Part shown: positions 56,008 to 64,000 of the stretch, piece after piece
Numbering within the stretch: the stretch's first letter is position 1
Layout of the letters: every line of letters begins with the position of its first letter
Assembly: GCF_900129635.1 (NCBI RefSeq)
Contig: NZ_FSRB01000001.1
Coordinates: forward strand, 845,501 to 909,500
Direction: 5' to 3'
Source of the DNA: Singulisphaera sp. GP187
GTDB taxonomy: Bacteria > Planctomycetota > Planctomycetia > Isosphaerales > Isosphaeraceae
DNA length: 64,000 bases
Made by a program: the position numbers and the translations under genes
Notes under the pieces: model-generated
Databases searched by the model: none
What the model saw: the letters and a program-made list of their open reading frames with translations, nothing else
Told to the model about the DNA's origin: nothing

Positions 56008-57312
56008 ATGGGAATCGATCAACCACTCGCCGAACCGGGGCTCCGGAGTCTCGATTGGCGAAAGCGCCTTGACGTTATCGTTGAGACGATGCGTGAGATG
56101 AGCCTGCAGACCGATCCCCAGGCCATGGTTCGCGCTTACGCGAAGCGGATCCGTCAGTTGATGCACGCCGATCGTCGCGTCGCCTTGAGTCGGCGCGGGC
56201 TCGAGGCGCCATTCTACCGGATCACGCGAGCGAGCCAGTGGACCGAGGAGATCAACCCCTGGAAGGAGAAGCACCGGTTGCCGCTTCTCGAAGGGGGCCT
56301 GTTGGGCGAGTTGCTCTACGGCGATAACCCGCGAATCATCGACGACTTGCAGGTGGCTCCCGACGACCCGGCCGCGAGCTATTTGGCCGGTCAGCGGTCG
56401 CTGATGGCCATCCCTCATTATGACGGGGGGACGGCCCTCAACATGACGATTTTGATGCGCTCGACCCCGAACGCGTTCGATCGCGACGAATTTCCTGAAC
56501 ATGTCTGGATGAGCAACCTGTTCGGCCGGGCGACGCAAAACCTCGTTCTGGCTGAGGAGTTGAAGCAAGCCTACAACGTCGTTGACCGCGAGTTGAAGTT
56601 GGTCGCCGACATCCAGCGCTCGCTTCTCCCCAAGACGATCCCCAAAATGCCGGGCCTGGACGTGGCGGCGTCCTACCAGACCTCGCAGTGGGCCGGCGGC
56701 GACTATTACGACTTCTTCCCCTTGTCCGAAAATCGCTGGGGAATCCTGATCGCCGACGTCAGTGGCCACGGCACGCCCGCCGCCGTCATGATGGCGATCA
56801 CCCATAGCATTGCGCACGCCCTGCCCAGCTTCCCCGATCCCCCCGCCACCATGCTCAATCACGTCAACCAGCAGTTGGCGACGCTTTATACGACGAACAA
56901 CGAGGCCTTTGTCACGGCCTTTTACGGCATCTACGACCCGGCCAAGCGCACCCTCACCTACGCCAGCGCGGGCCACAACCCGCCGCGGCTCAAGCGGTGC
57001 GAAGACGGTTCGATCATCGCGCTCGACGGCGTCGGCAACCTCCCCCTGGGCGTCATGGCCGACGTGGTCTACGACCAATACACCCAGGCACTTCGCCCTG
57101 GCGATCAGATCGTTTTCTATACCGACGGAATCACCGAAGCCACGAATCCGGCGGGCAAGATGTTCGATACCGATCGACTCGACGAAGCCCTGGCCAATTG
57201 CCACCTGGATGCCAACGGCCTGATCGAAGCGGTTCTCGGCGCGGTGGATCGCTTCACCGCCGGCGAACCCGCGGCCGACGATCGCACGCTCCTCGTGGCC
57301 AAGGTTTCCTAG
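56008..57312 (+). CDS. GAF-SpoIIE/PP2C-type phosphatase (RsbU-like)
   Basis: A 434-residue cytoplasmic protein. The N-terminal part (about 25-185) is GAF-like; 205-432 is the SpoIIE/RsbU PP2C phosphatase with LKLVADIQRSLLPKTIP, GGDYYDFF, DVSGHGTPAAVMM and FYTDGITEA, where the Asp residues hold the Mn/Mg ions. RsbU-type enzymes dephosphorylate anti-anti-sigma factors; no such target gene (STAS or RsbW-like) is visible here. ATG 56008 is chosen because AAGGGA lies about 9 bases upstream; the open frame runs upstream to 55843 without homology. Confidence 0.92.
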   Translation: MGIDQPLAEPGLRSLDWRKRLDVIVETMREMSLQTDPQAMVRAYAKRIRQLMHADRRVALSRRGLEAPFYRITRASQWTEEINPWKEKHRLPLLEGGLLGELLYGDNPRIIDDLQVAPDDPAASYLAGQRSLMAIPHYDGGTALNMTILMRSTPNAFDRDEFPEHVWMSNLFGRATQNLVLAEELKQAYNVVDRELKLVADIQRSLLPKTIPKMPGLDVAASYQTSQWAGGDYYDFFPLSENRWGILIADVSGHGTPAAVMMAITHSIAHALPSFPDPPATMLNHVNQQLATLYTTNNEAFVTAFYGIYDPAKRTLTYASAGHNPPRLKRCEDGSIIALDGVGNLPLGVMADVVYDQYTQALRPGDQIVFYTDGITEATNPAGKMFDTDRLDEALANCHLDANGLIEAVLGAVDRFTAGEPAADDRTLLVAKVS

Positions 57313-57361
57313 CTTTCATCGATCGCGGCGGATCCGTGAGCGGATAGATGTTGATGTCTTT

Positions 57362-57432
57362 GGTAGGCCGTGTCCACCCTACAAGAAGAAACCTTGTTTA
57401 TGTCTCTTCTTGTAGGGCGGGCACGGCCCACC
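57362..57432. repeat. 28-bp inverted repeat, likely terminator or mobile hairpin
   Basis: Arms 57362-57389 and 57405-57432 pair over 28 bases with three mismatches, loop 15 bases. It sits between convergent genes (RsbU-like and HutX-like) and lacks a T-tail. It could end transcription or be a small palindromic repeat. Confidence 0.75.
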
Positions 57433-57446
57433 CGCTTCGGCTTTGA

Positions 57447-57980
57447 TCATTCCGCCTCTGCCGAGAGTCTTTTGGCCAGGGCATGGAACGCCTCGATCGT
57501 CGCTTTGGGGACGTCGGGAAAGCTTTCCCAGAGGAAGGCTTTGAACGCGGCATCGCCCGAGCGATCGAAGAACTGGAACGAGTAGGTCGCGGTGGTCGTG
57601 TCGTGGCCCCACTTCTCGACCGCGAAGATGTCGGCGATTTCTTCGTGGAGGATGTGCATGTCGAGCGTGTCGGTCTGGACGTTGAAAAAGGGACCGGCGT
57701 CGGAGAACCCGCCGAAGGTTCCGACCGACTCAATGACCGCGGCGCGGCTACGGACGAAGACCCGCATCGTGCCCAGTGCGGGGAGCGCTTCCAATAACTC
57801 GCGGAAAACCCCGTCGCGGAGCCGGACGATCGGCCATTGTCCGACCAGGGCGTCGACCACGGCCTTTTCGGTGACCCCGAATTTGCGCGCCGCCATCATG
57901 GTCATCCGCGACCGGTCCTTCAGGAAATAGTCACGAATCGAGACGGTGACGTCGACTGTCGGCTCTGATGCAGCGTCCAT
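57447..57980 (-). CDS. HutX/ChuX-like heme utilisation domain protein
   Basis: A 177-residue protein similar to the HutX/ChuX family of intracellular heme-storage or transfer proteins. The family-type region is GPFFNVQTDTLDMHILHEEIADIF, followed by an EKWGHDTTTATYSFQFFD strand and a charged end. No heme-uptake genes are in the window, so the biological role is uncertain. ATG 57980 was chosen as the first Met. It follows the nucleotidyltransferase-HD gene by 96 bp, with a hairpin at 58004-58050 between them. Confidence 0.65.
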   Translation of the reverse strand: MDAASEPTVDVTVSIRDYFLKDRSRMTMMAARKFGVTEKAVVDALVGQWPIVRLRDGVFRELLEALPALGTMRVFVRSRAAVIESVGTFGGFSDAGPFFNVQTDTLDMHILHEEIADIFAVEKWGHDTTTATYSFQFFDRSGDAAFKAFLWESFPDVPKATIEAFHALAKRLSAEAE

Positions 57981-58003
57981 TGCGGGAGTCTCTCAGTGGG
58001 GTG

Positions 58004-58050
58004 GAAACCGATTGGCCCTTGCGAGAATGCTCGCAAGGTCCAACGGTTTC
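58004..58050. repeat. Intergenic stem-loop with 9-bp core and extended arms
   Basis: The core stem (58017-58025 with 58030-58038) has a 4-base loop; outer arms GAAACCG (58004-58010), TTGG (58012-58015) and CCAACGGTTTC (58040-58050) extend it. It lies between two genes of the same strand and could act as a partial terminator or an attenuator for the HutX-like gene. Confidence 0.7.
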
Positions 58051-58076
58051 TTCCTTCACCCTACTGAGATCGGCCG

Positions 58077-59192
58077 TCACTCGTCCAGATCGTCTTCGTC
58101 GGCCATTTGGCGGATGTACTCGAGGGCTTCGGAAACCTCACAGACGACCGCGCCGGGCTGGCGGCCCTTGCTGTCGAGTTCGCGCAGCAGCATCAGGTCC
58201 TCGAAGTCCTCGGATTGCTGGAGCCGGACCCGCTTGCGGGCGCCGAGGGTCCCGTTGACATAGGCCAGGGCATCCATATGGTGGGCGATCAGGGTCTCGG
58301 TGCGCTCGCTGATCGTCCCCTCCAGAGCTTGCAGGCCGGCGAGTACATGGTCGGCGGGGTCGATTGCCTTGCCGACGTCGTGCAAGAGCGCGGCGAGCAG
58401 GAACTCCTCGTCATACGATCGCTCCTGACGGGCCAGCTCGAAGACTTGCAGGCTGTGATAGAGCGCGTCCCCCTCGGGGTGATACCGCGGATTCTGCTTG
58501 ACCCCTTCCAGCGGGAGAAGCAAGAGCCGATAGAGCTCGAACCGGTCGACGTGGTCCTCGACCCGCTCGACTTCGCGATCCAGGTCGAGATCCGGGTTTT
58601 CCGACCGGAGAAAGGCCTCGAGCTCGGCGATCGAGGCGCGTTCGATCGCCTGGCCGGTAATCGAGCTTTTGAAGACGTAGTGTGCCTTGTCCTCGGGATA
58701 GAGCGTGAGCTCATACGGGTAACGGTCGTCGATGTGAATGTGGGTGAAAACCCGTTCTTCACCATATTTTACAATGCGTTTGCGCTCGACCTCGTAGGGG
58801 AGAGCGAGGTCGTCGAGGGTGTCGGTCACGATCGATTGGCTGTCGGCAAAAATGTGAATATCAATGTCGGAACCGTGGCGGACATGCCCGGTCCAGACGC
58901 TTCCGATCAGGCGCGGTCGGAAGCGCGTGAGCTTGCGCATCAGGCGAAGCGCCTCGATCCGCATGTCGAGCAGGTGCTCGAGCCGTTTCTCACCCTCGTG
59001 CATTCGGGCCATCGCCTGGATCTGGTCGCGGATCTCGCGGTTCGACGGCAGGTCGGCAGGCCGGTATCGATACTCGACACCGAGCTGTCGGGCGGCCTTG
59101 CGTTTGGCGGTGAAGTATTCGGTTTCGAAACGCTGATACATGAGCTGTGCGGCAAGAAAGGCGATTTGCCGCCGGATCCGATCATCAGCCAT
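58077..59192 (-). CDS. Nucleotidyltransferase-HD domain fusion protein
   Basis: A 371-residue fusion. The N-terminal helical lead (1-90) is followed by a Pol-beta-type nucleotidyltransferase: Gly97-Ser98 and Asp109/Asp111 in GSVWTGHVRHGSDIDIHIF, the first two metal Asps. The HD domain (about 240-345) has His246, His271-Asp272 in LLHDVGKA and a further His at 304-305. It resembles CCA-adding enzymes or GlnD-like proteins only in general outline; it lacks their other domains and is not a known regulator. Substrate unknown. It is followed by the HutX-like gene. Confidence 0.75.
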   Translation of the reverse strand: MADDRIRRQIAFLAAQLMYQRFETEYFTAKRKAARQLGVEYRYRPADLPSNREIRDQIQAMARMHEGEKRLEHLLDMRIEALRLMRKLTRFRPRLIGSVWTGHVRHGSDIDIHIFADSQSIVTDTLDDLALPYEVERKRIVKYGEERVFTHIHIDDRYPYELTLYPEDKAHYVFKSSITGQAIERASIAELEAFLRSENPDLDLDREVERVEDHVDRFELYRLLLLPLEGVKQNPRYHPEGDALYHSLQVFELARQERSYDEEFLLAALLHDVGKAIDPADHVLAGLQALEGTISERTETLIAHHMDALAYVNGTLGARKRVRLQQSEDFEDLMLLRELDSKGRQPGAVVCEVSEALEYIRQMADEDDLDE

Positions 59193-59344
59193 GGTGGGGA
59201 AGTGCGCCGTTTAGGCCCATCAATGCGGCGCGGGGCGTGGGCCAGGCAGCCTTGTTGGTACCGGCCCAATGGTGAACGAGAAAGGTGAACCGAATCCACC
59301 ATAGCAACGGCCGGCCGGGCGTGCAAGTCCGGGAATCAAACGCA
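59193..59344. other. Short intergenic spacer
   Basis: This 152-bp gap lies between GH97 and the NT-HD gene, same strand. No element recognised. Confidence 0.35.
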
Positions 59345-61249
59345 TCAGGGCTTAACGAAACGAGCGATGAAGCCTCCTCCCGCTCGAAGATCGATCGCGA
59401 GCGAGTCGTCCTTGGTGATTGTGGTCGCTTCGACCTTCACGGCGGCGGGATCATCCTTCTGGTCTCGGACCAGCAGCGCTCGGTAGGTTCCAGCCCCAAG
59501 GAATGAGGTCGGGACGCGCACCGGGCCGGCCGTTGGGCCGTTGACGATGGCCAGGAACCAACGGTCGCCGTTTCGCCGCGCGAAGATGGCCCGCTCGCCG
59601 ATCTCGGAGCCGGGCAGCACGTGGGTCTCATCCCAGACACTGGGGAGGCTCTTGATCAGCTCCGCCGCCGGATTCTCGAGCATGGTCTTGGGGTGGGCGG
59701 CGTAAACCAGCACGGGCGAGGTCAGAACCGCCGCGCTGGCGATCTGGTGCGCCCATGAGGTTTCCCTCCGGCGTGTCCCGAAGTGCATCGGCGTGTAGTC
59801 GGCGTGGCCGGCCAGCAGGCGAGTGAAGGGCCAGGTGGCATTGTGAGCGGCCCATGCCTCACGCTTTCCTCCTTCGAGGCCGGCGATCCCCTCCCGGGTC
59901 ATCTCGTTCGGCCAGGTTCGCGACTCCCCCGTCGGCTTGTTGGCGCCGTGGAAGTCGACCATCAGGTGGAACTCGGCCGCGTCGCGCAAGCAGGCCTCGT
60001 AGAGGTCGACCACCTCCTTCGCCTCGTGGTCGAAAAAATCGAGTTTCACGCCGACGACGCCGACGTCCCGACACTTCCGGAAGAACGCGCGGCGGGCTTC
60101 CGGGCTCCTGATCTCCCGGCTGTGTTTCCAGAGCCAGACTCCCACGTGGCGGTCCTGGGAATACTGAACGAGCTCGCGGAGCTCGGCGTCGCTCCACTTC
60201 TGCCAGAGCCCTTCCACGATGTTGTATTCGAAGCCGAGCTCACCGGCGAGTCGGGAGAATTCCTTGATGCCTTCGAGGGACTTCTTGCCGCCGTCGAGGT
60301 ACTGCCAGACCGCCCGACCGGGCCTGACCCAGTCGGTCTTGAGCCCTGCCGGGAAGAGCCGCGGGTCGGGAGGAAGCGAGACGTTGCTCACGATGTCGCA
60401 GTTCACCAGGCTGTTGAGGTCGGTTCCAATCATGATGATACGCCAGGGAGACTTTATGGTTCCCGGGATCGAGGCTGGTTTCGTCAGGCGTTTCGCTTCT
60501 TCGTCCCCATACCTCAGCGTAAAAGGATATGAGGCCGGATGAGAATGACCCAGACGCGCGGCGAACCCGAGCTTGCCGTCGGCCTGGAGGGCCATCCCGC
60601 TCGAGCCGCTGATCGCCCCTTCGGTGATGGACGCGTAGCCGTGGTCCTCGGGCAGCTTGATCGTCAATGGTGGCGCGGCCCAGTCGCCGGCCTCGACCTC
60701 GGCGATGGCCTTGCGGGCGTGGACCCCCTCGTAGTGACCACGAAGGTTGTGATACCAGACCGTACTTCCGGGGACCAGGCGGAATGAGGTCGCCTCGTCC
60801 ACGACCCGCTCGCCATCTCCGCCGGGGACGACGTAGCGGAAGGCGACGCCATCGTTGAAGACACGAAGATCGATCGTGTAATCCGTCCCTGTCTTTCCAT
60901 GCCGGACGGGCACGCGTGCGCCTCGAAATCGATTGATCGCCCGGGAGTGGACCCCACGCGTCGGATAGTCCTCGTCGACTTGGTATCGCTCGGGCTGTCC
61001 CAGTTCGCTGGTCTGGCCGAGGTCAACCCCATCGATGACGATTCCTGCCGCTGATTTTGCGATCAGGGGCCGGTTGGCCAGGTCGACCTGATACTCGAGG
61101 TGATCGTCACCGGGCGTGAGCCGCATTCGGATTACGCCGTTCGGGCTTTCGACCTCGACCCCTGAAGGTGGGCCCGCGAAGACCTCGGGAACGATTAGTC
61201 CGAGTGAGGTGAGCGAGAGCGCGATTGCCAAAGCGCGTGTGGTGTTCAT
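59345..61249 (-). CDS. Glycoside hydrolase family 97
   Basis: A 634-residue secreted glycosidase. A signal peptide (about 1-25; LVVPEVFAG-like end) is followed by an N-terminal beta-domain, then a TIM-barrel with GVKLDFFDHEAKE near residue 385 and HLMVDFHGANKPTGESRTWPNE, and a C-terminal strand domain. GH97 contains inverting alpha-glucosidases (SusB) and retaining alpha-galactosidases; the Asp of KLDFF is where retaining members place the nucleophile, so retaining activity is favoured but not proven. ATG 61249 gives the signal immediately. Confidence 0.9.
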   Translation of the reverse strand: MNTTRALAIALSLTSLGLIVPEVFAGPPSGVEVESPNGVIRMRLTPGDDHLEYQVDLANRPLIAKSAAGIVIDGVDLGQTSELGQPERYQVDEDYPTRGVHSRAINRFRGARVPVRHGKTGTDYTIDLRVFNDGVAFRYVVPGGDGERVVDEATSFRLVPGSTVWYHNLRGHYEGVHARKAIAEVEAGDWAAPPLTIKLPEDHGYASITEGAISGSSGMALQADGKLGFAARLGHSHPASYPFTLRYGDEEAKRLTKPASIPGTIKSPWRIIMIGTDLNSLVNCDIVSNVSLPPDPRLFPAGLKTDWVRPGRAVWQYLDGGKKSLEGIKEFSRLAGELGFEYNIVEGLWQKWSDAELRELVQYSQDRHVGVWLWKHSREIRSPEARRAFFRKCRDVGVVGVKLDFFDHEAKEVVDLYEACLRDAAEFHLMVDFHGANKPTGESRTWPNEMTREGIAGLEGGKREAWAAHNATWPFTRLLAGHADYTPMHFGTRRRETSWAHQIASAAVLTSPVLVYAAHPKTMLENPAAELIKSLPSVWDETHVLPGSEIGERAIFARRNGDRWFLAIVNGPTAGPVRVPTSFLGAGTYRALLVRDQKDDPAAVKVEATTITKDDSLAIDLRAGGGFIARFVKP

Positions 61250-61693
61250 GAGCAACTCGTCGTTCGCACCAAGATTTTTCGTCAATGTTTCCCGAAGACG
61301 GTCGATCCCATATGATAATTAGCCGCAACGCTCCGAATATGACTCACTCGATCGAAAAACGCCGATTTCCGAGGCCGCGAAATCAATTAATCCTCGGACG
61401 GCTGTCGTGGCCAGTGGTAGCTGAATTCGACCGCCGTTGGCCGAGCCACGGGATGGGGTTCGGGTTGCGTTTGAGCACGGCCGCGCGGAGGATCGGGTTG
61501 TGACTCCGCCGGTCGAGTTGGAGGTTTCGACGACCAATCTCTAGCACTTCATCCGGACTCCAAAATTCGCCCCTGAGGTCGCTCGACGCCAAGAACGGTC
61601 GCGCCGACCTTGACGGTTTTTTAACCACATTCTGGGCGGTATTCTTTGCTGCCACAGGCAGATCGGAATGCGCCGCCGTTTCGTGGTGCGTCC
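61250..61693. other. Intergenic region, one doubtful small frame
   Basis: A 444-bp gap. A minus-strand frame at 61383-61655 (90 codons, with SPDEVLEIGRRNLQLDRR) looks partly protein-like but has no ribosome binding site and no family. It is not called as a gene. Confidence 0.35.
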
Positions 61694-63385
61694 TTACTTC
61701 GCGGCACTTTCGCCGTCCTGGTCATCATCGGGGGCGGCTCGAGTGTCGATGTCCTCCCATTTACCGGTCTTGACGCTGAAGACGTAGAGGTGGCCATTGT
61801 GCAGGCAGGTGATCGCGTCGTTACCGATGGCCGGCTTAGCCACAGCCCCCTCGGGCAATTCCAGGACATCCCAGCGTTTCGCTACAGGACTGAAAGCATA
61901 GATCCGGCGGCCGATGCCATAGGCGGCCATGGTTAGGCCGACGGTCGGCACGGCCAGGTCCACGGGCTCGCGCAGGTCTTGCGGATACCAGGTCCCGTCG
62001 AGCACGCTAAAGGCGGCAATCCGGGCGATCTTCGGGCCTTTAAGAAAGAGCGTGGCAAGCTCCGGGCTAAGGATGGGCTTCACCGTAAGCTTGGTGTCTC
62101 TGGCCTTGGTGAGCCGGAGAGACTTGGCCTTGCCCGTCTCGGTGCTGTAGGCCGTGACTGTGTCGCCCTCTGGCGAGGAAACCACGATGAGCTTACTGGT
62201 TTGTATGTAGCGGGGTCGTTCATTGGCGCCGACTCTGCCCATGCCGCCGCCGAAGCCGCCGGCAGGGCCTCCGGTGTTCTGGGTGGCTGGGGGCATGGAA
62301 GCTGGTCGGCTAGCCTTGCTTGGGGCCGGAAGCCCGGCAGGCTGGCGCAGGGACTCCACCTCCGCCCGGAGGTCAGTCAGTTCCTTCTGCAGTTCTGCGT
62401 TGAGCCGGGCCGACTCGGCCAGGTCGCCCTGGATCTTGGCTACCGAACGGAACAGTGCCTGCTGGCGGTCGTCAGCCTGGGGCCCGGGCGCGGCCGGCCC
62501 CAGACCTCCGCCGGCGCCTCCGAACTGAAACGCGTAGGTCTGCATGCCGCCCAAGGCCAGGACGCAGGCCAGCGTCGCCGCACCGATACTCTTCAGCTTG
62601 GAAATCATCATGGCGTGGAGAACTCCCTTGGCGAGGGCGGTGGCCGTGGCCGAGGCCAGGGCAGGCGCCATCGCCTGTCGTGCGGTGAATCCCAGGGATA
62701 GCCGAACCGTCGCGTCGATGAGGAGCGAGGAAACAGGCTGCGAGGCGACCGTGGCGGTCAGGGTTGCGTCGTCGGACGTCAGCCCTCGGCTGGATAGCCG
62801 ACGTCGCAACTTGTCGCGTGCCCGAGCCAGCCTGCTGCGGACCGTGCCGACGGGCCAGCGGAGCTGCCCCGCGGCCTCCTCATGGGTCAGCCCTTCGAGA
62901 TAGCAGAGCACCATCGGCGCCCTCAGCAGCTCGGGCAGGCGGGCCAGCTCTTCATCGAGGACCGCTCGCAACTCGCGCCGTTCGCCCTCGCAGTACGGCG
63001 GCTCGACCCCGGCTTGGGCCGCTGTCGAGTTCTGCTCATGGACGTGTCGCCGAGCGGCGTTGGCCCGAGCCCGGACGGCGACCCGGTGGGCGACCCCGTA
63101 GATCCAGTGACCCAGGAGACCAGCATCGCGGATCGCTTTCGCGCGGCTGACCAGCACCAGGAACGTCGCCTGGAAAGCATCCTCGACGTCGTGCTCGTCG
63201 TGGAGGATGCGGCGGCAGACGCCTAGAACCATTCGCCCATGCCGGGCGACCAGAGCGGCAAATGCCACCTCGTCGCGTTCGACGACGAACTGCTTCAGGA
63301 GCTCGTCGTCGTCCAGGCCCGTGACGGTCCCCCGGTTGAAGACCCGATCCAACTGGCCCAGGATGACCCCCGAGTAGCGGCTCAC
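61694..63385 (-). CDS. ECF sigma factor with membrane segment and extracytoplasmic domain
   Basis: A 563-residue protein. Sigma regions 2 and 4 lie in about 15-205 (DVEDAFQATFLVLVSRAKAI and GLTHEEAAGQLRWPVGTVRSRLARAR). A membrane helix (TLACVLALGGMQTYAF) follows near residue 280, then a coiled-coil segment, a Pro/Gly linker and a C-terminal beta-rich region with propeller-like repeats (KLIVVSSPEGDTVTAYSTETGKA, RIYAFSPVAKRWDVLELPE, HLYVFSVKTGKWEDI). GTG 63385 is preferred over ATG 63436 because GGGAGG lies upstream. It parallels the 38 kb sigma factor in design. Confidence 0.85.
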   Translation of the reverse strand: MSRYSGVILGQLDRVFNRGTVTGLDDDELLKQFVVERDEVAFAALVARHGRMVLGVCRRILHDEHDVEDAFQATFLVLVSRAKAIRDAGLLGHWIYGVAHRVAVRARANAARRHVHEQNSTAAQAGVEPPYCEGERRELRAVLDEELARLPELLRAPMVLCYLEGLTHEEAAGQLRWPVGTVRSRLARARDKLRRRLSSRGLTSDDATLTATVASQPVSSLLIDATVRLSLGFTARQAMAPALASATATALAKGVLHAMMISKLKSIGAATLACVLALGGMQTYAFQFGGAGGGLGPAAPGPQADDRQQALFRSVAKIQGDLAESARLNAELQKELTDLRAEVESLRQPAGLPAPSKASRPASMPPATQNTGGPAGGFGGGMGRVGANERPRYIQTSKLIVVSSPEGDTVTAYSTETGKAKSLRLTKARDTKLTVKPILSPELATLFLKGPKIARIAAFSVLDGTWYPQDLREPVDLAVPTVGLTMAAYGIGRRIYAFSPVAKRWDVLELPEGAVAKPAIGNDAITCLHNGHLYVFSVKTGKWEDIDTRAAPDDDQDGESAAK

Positions 63386-64000
63386 CAGGATATGCCTCCC
63401 GACTTTGACAGCCCGTTCATCCCTGATTCTGCACATGGGGAGATTTCCAATCTCACTTTTTTTCCGGATTTCTCTGGGATTCGTACGGTTTGGCTTGCGA
63501 TGTCTTGTTCCTCCCGGCTTCGTGGAACTTTCTTCGTAAACCTGCGGACGAACCAAAAACGAAAATATCGAACATGCGGGACCCTCCATGGTCCTCTCTC
63601 CGTGGGAGGCATTGTGCACGATGAGGCTGGTCGGAGATTGGCCCGAGGTTATTGCGGAATCAACTGCAAATAATCGCGTTTTGCAATCTTGCGATAGTGC
63701 AAACTTGTGGCTTTGTGAATGATTTGAATATTGTGTGTTGTTGTGGAATGCTGTCGTGTTTGTGCGACGCCATGAGCTGTTCGATTCCAGCCCCAGTGGG
63801 GCTGAACCGGAGTCGCCCCTTGGGTTCCACGACTTGAGGACGATTTTTTCGGAAACCGCCCTATCGAGACGCTGTTATCAATGCCTTGAGGATTCTCACG
63901 CAGGCGGCTCGCTTGCTTGGGAACATTGCAGGATCCGGACCGACCTCGTAAAGTGTGGTGCGGAGGGCGCGAATGATCCGCCTGTTGGTTGTGAGCCGAG
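63386..64000. other. Window end, no gene seen
   Basis: A 615-bp stretch upstream of the sigma factor to the edge, more AT-rich between 63650 and 63780. It should contain the sigma gene promoter. No coding frame is supported on either strand. Confidence 0.5.

Noticed and set aside
61383..61655. 90-codon minus-strand frame between GH97 and the sigma factor
   Set aside because: Partly protein-like but lacks a ribosome binding site and any known family.

Overview
The window looks like a chromosomal segment of a planctomycete, most likely an Isosphaeraceae- or Gemmata-like member of the Planctomycetia. This rests on lineage-typical families: a PSCyt1/DUF1549/DUF1553 cytochrome protein paired with a DUF1501 protein, two DUF1559 pseudopilin-like genes in tandem, a DUF1080 protein, a surface protein with the LEPR-XLL motif, ECF sigma factors carrying their own C-terminal extracytoplasmic domains, a Ser/Thr kinase with GAF domain, and very GC-rich DNA with long intergenic spaces. 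No rRNA, tRNA, CRISPR array or prophage was seen.

Layout. 0-5.6 kb: an intact IS4-type insertion sequence next to two kinds of small palindromic repeat, then a VOC/PhnB protein, ispD, a solitary Mrr-like nuclease, a small unknown gene and a eukaryote-like phosphopantothenoylcysteine decarboxylase. 5.6-10.6 kb: a decayed WD40 fragment, a membrane protein with a Tiki/ChaN-like domain, a leaderless glucosaminidase, a LEPR-XLL protein, a small membrane protein and a frameshifted membrane protein. 10.6-17.8 kb: lysR-gltB-gltD (glutamate synthase), closed by a clear terminator. 18.4-24.9 kb: the PSCyt/DUF1553-DUF1501 pair, then a TPR-type membrane protein with rluD. 25-28 kb: a graveyard of metal-efflux genes (CzcB, CzcA and P-type ATPase pieces joined together, plus a His-rich protein). 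28-30.3 kb: two DUF1559 genes, the first with two compensating frameshifts, and a 156-bp MITE-like element. 30.5-37.7 kb: SGNH hydrolase, nitroreductase, DUF1080, APC permease, CstA, a SUI1/eIF1-like factor coupled to a small membrane protein. 38-40 kb: a membrane-tethered ECF sigma factor and a zinc-ribbon gene containing 30 perfect CCCCAT repeats. 40-47.3 kb: type III glutamine synthetase, a lipoprotein, a YhaM-like HD nuclease, an FAD oxidoreductase and infA. 47.7-52.8 kb: ferredoxin-type sulfite reductase, an unknown protein coupled to a DinB-like protein, an ECF sigma factor and an esterase. 53-63.4 kb: kinase-GAF and GAF-SpoIIE phosphatase signalling genes, a HutX-like protein, a nucleotidyltransferase-HD fusion, a GH97 glycosidase and a second membrane-tethered ECF sigma factor.

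Functional themes. Nitrogen assimilation is well represented (GS-III plus GltBD with an adjacent LysR regulator), with sulfite reduction and amino-acid/peptide or pyruvate uptake (APC, CstA). Signalling is carried by three ECF sigma factors, one kinase and one PP2C-type phosphatase. Mobile and repeated DNA is concentrated at both ends of gene blocks and in intergenic spaces. Nothing was found that can be called a complete undescribed system. The strongest leads are the telomere-like CCCCAT tract inside a gene, the transposase leader hairpin that buries its ribosome binding site, the dispersed palindromes, the sigma factors with fused extracytoplasmic domains, and the nucleotidyltransferase-HD fusion.
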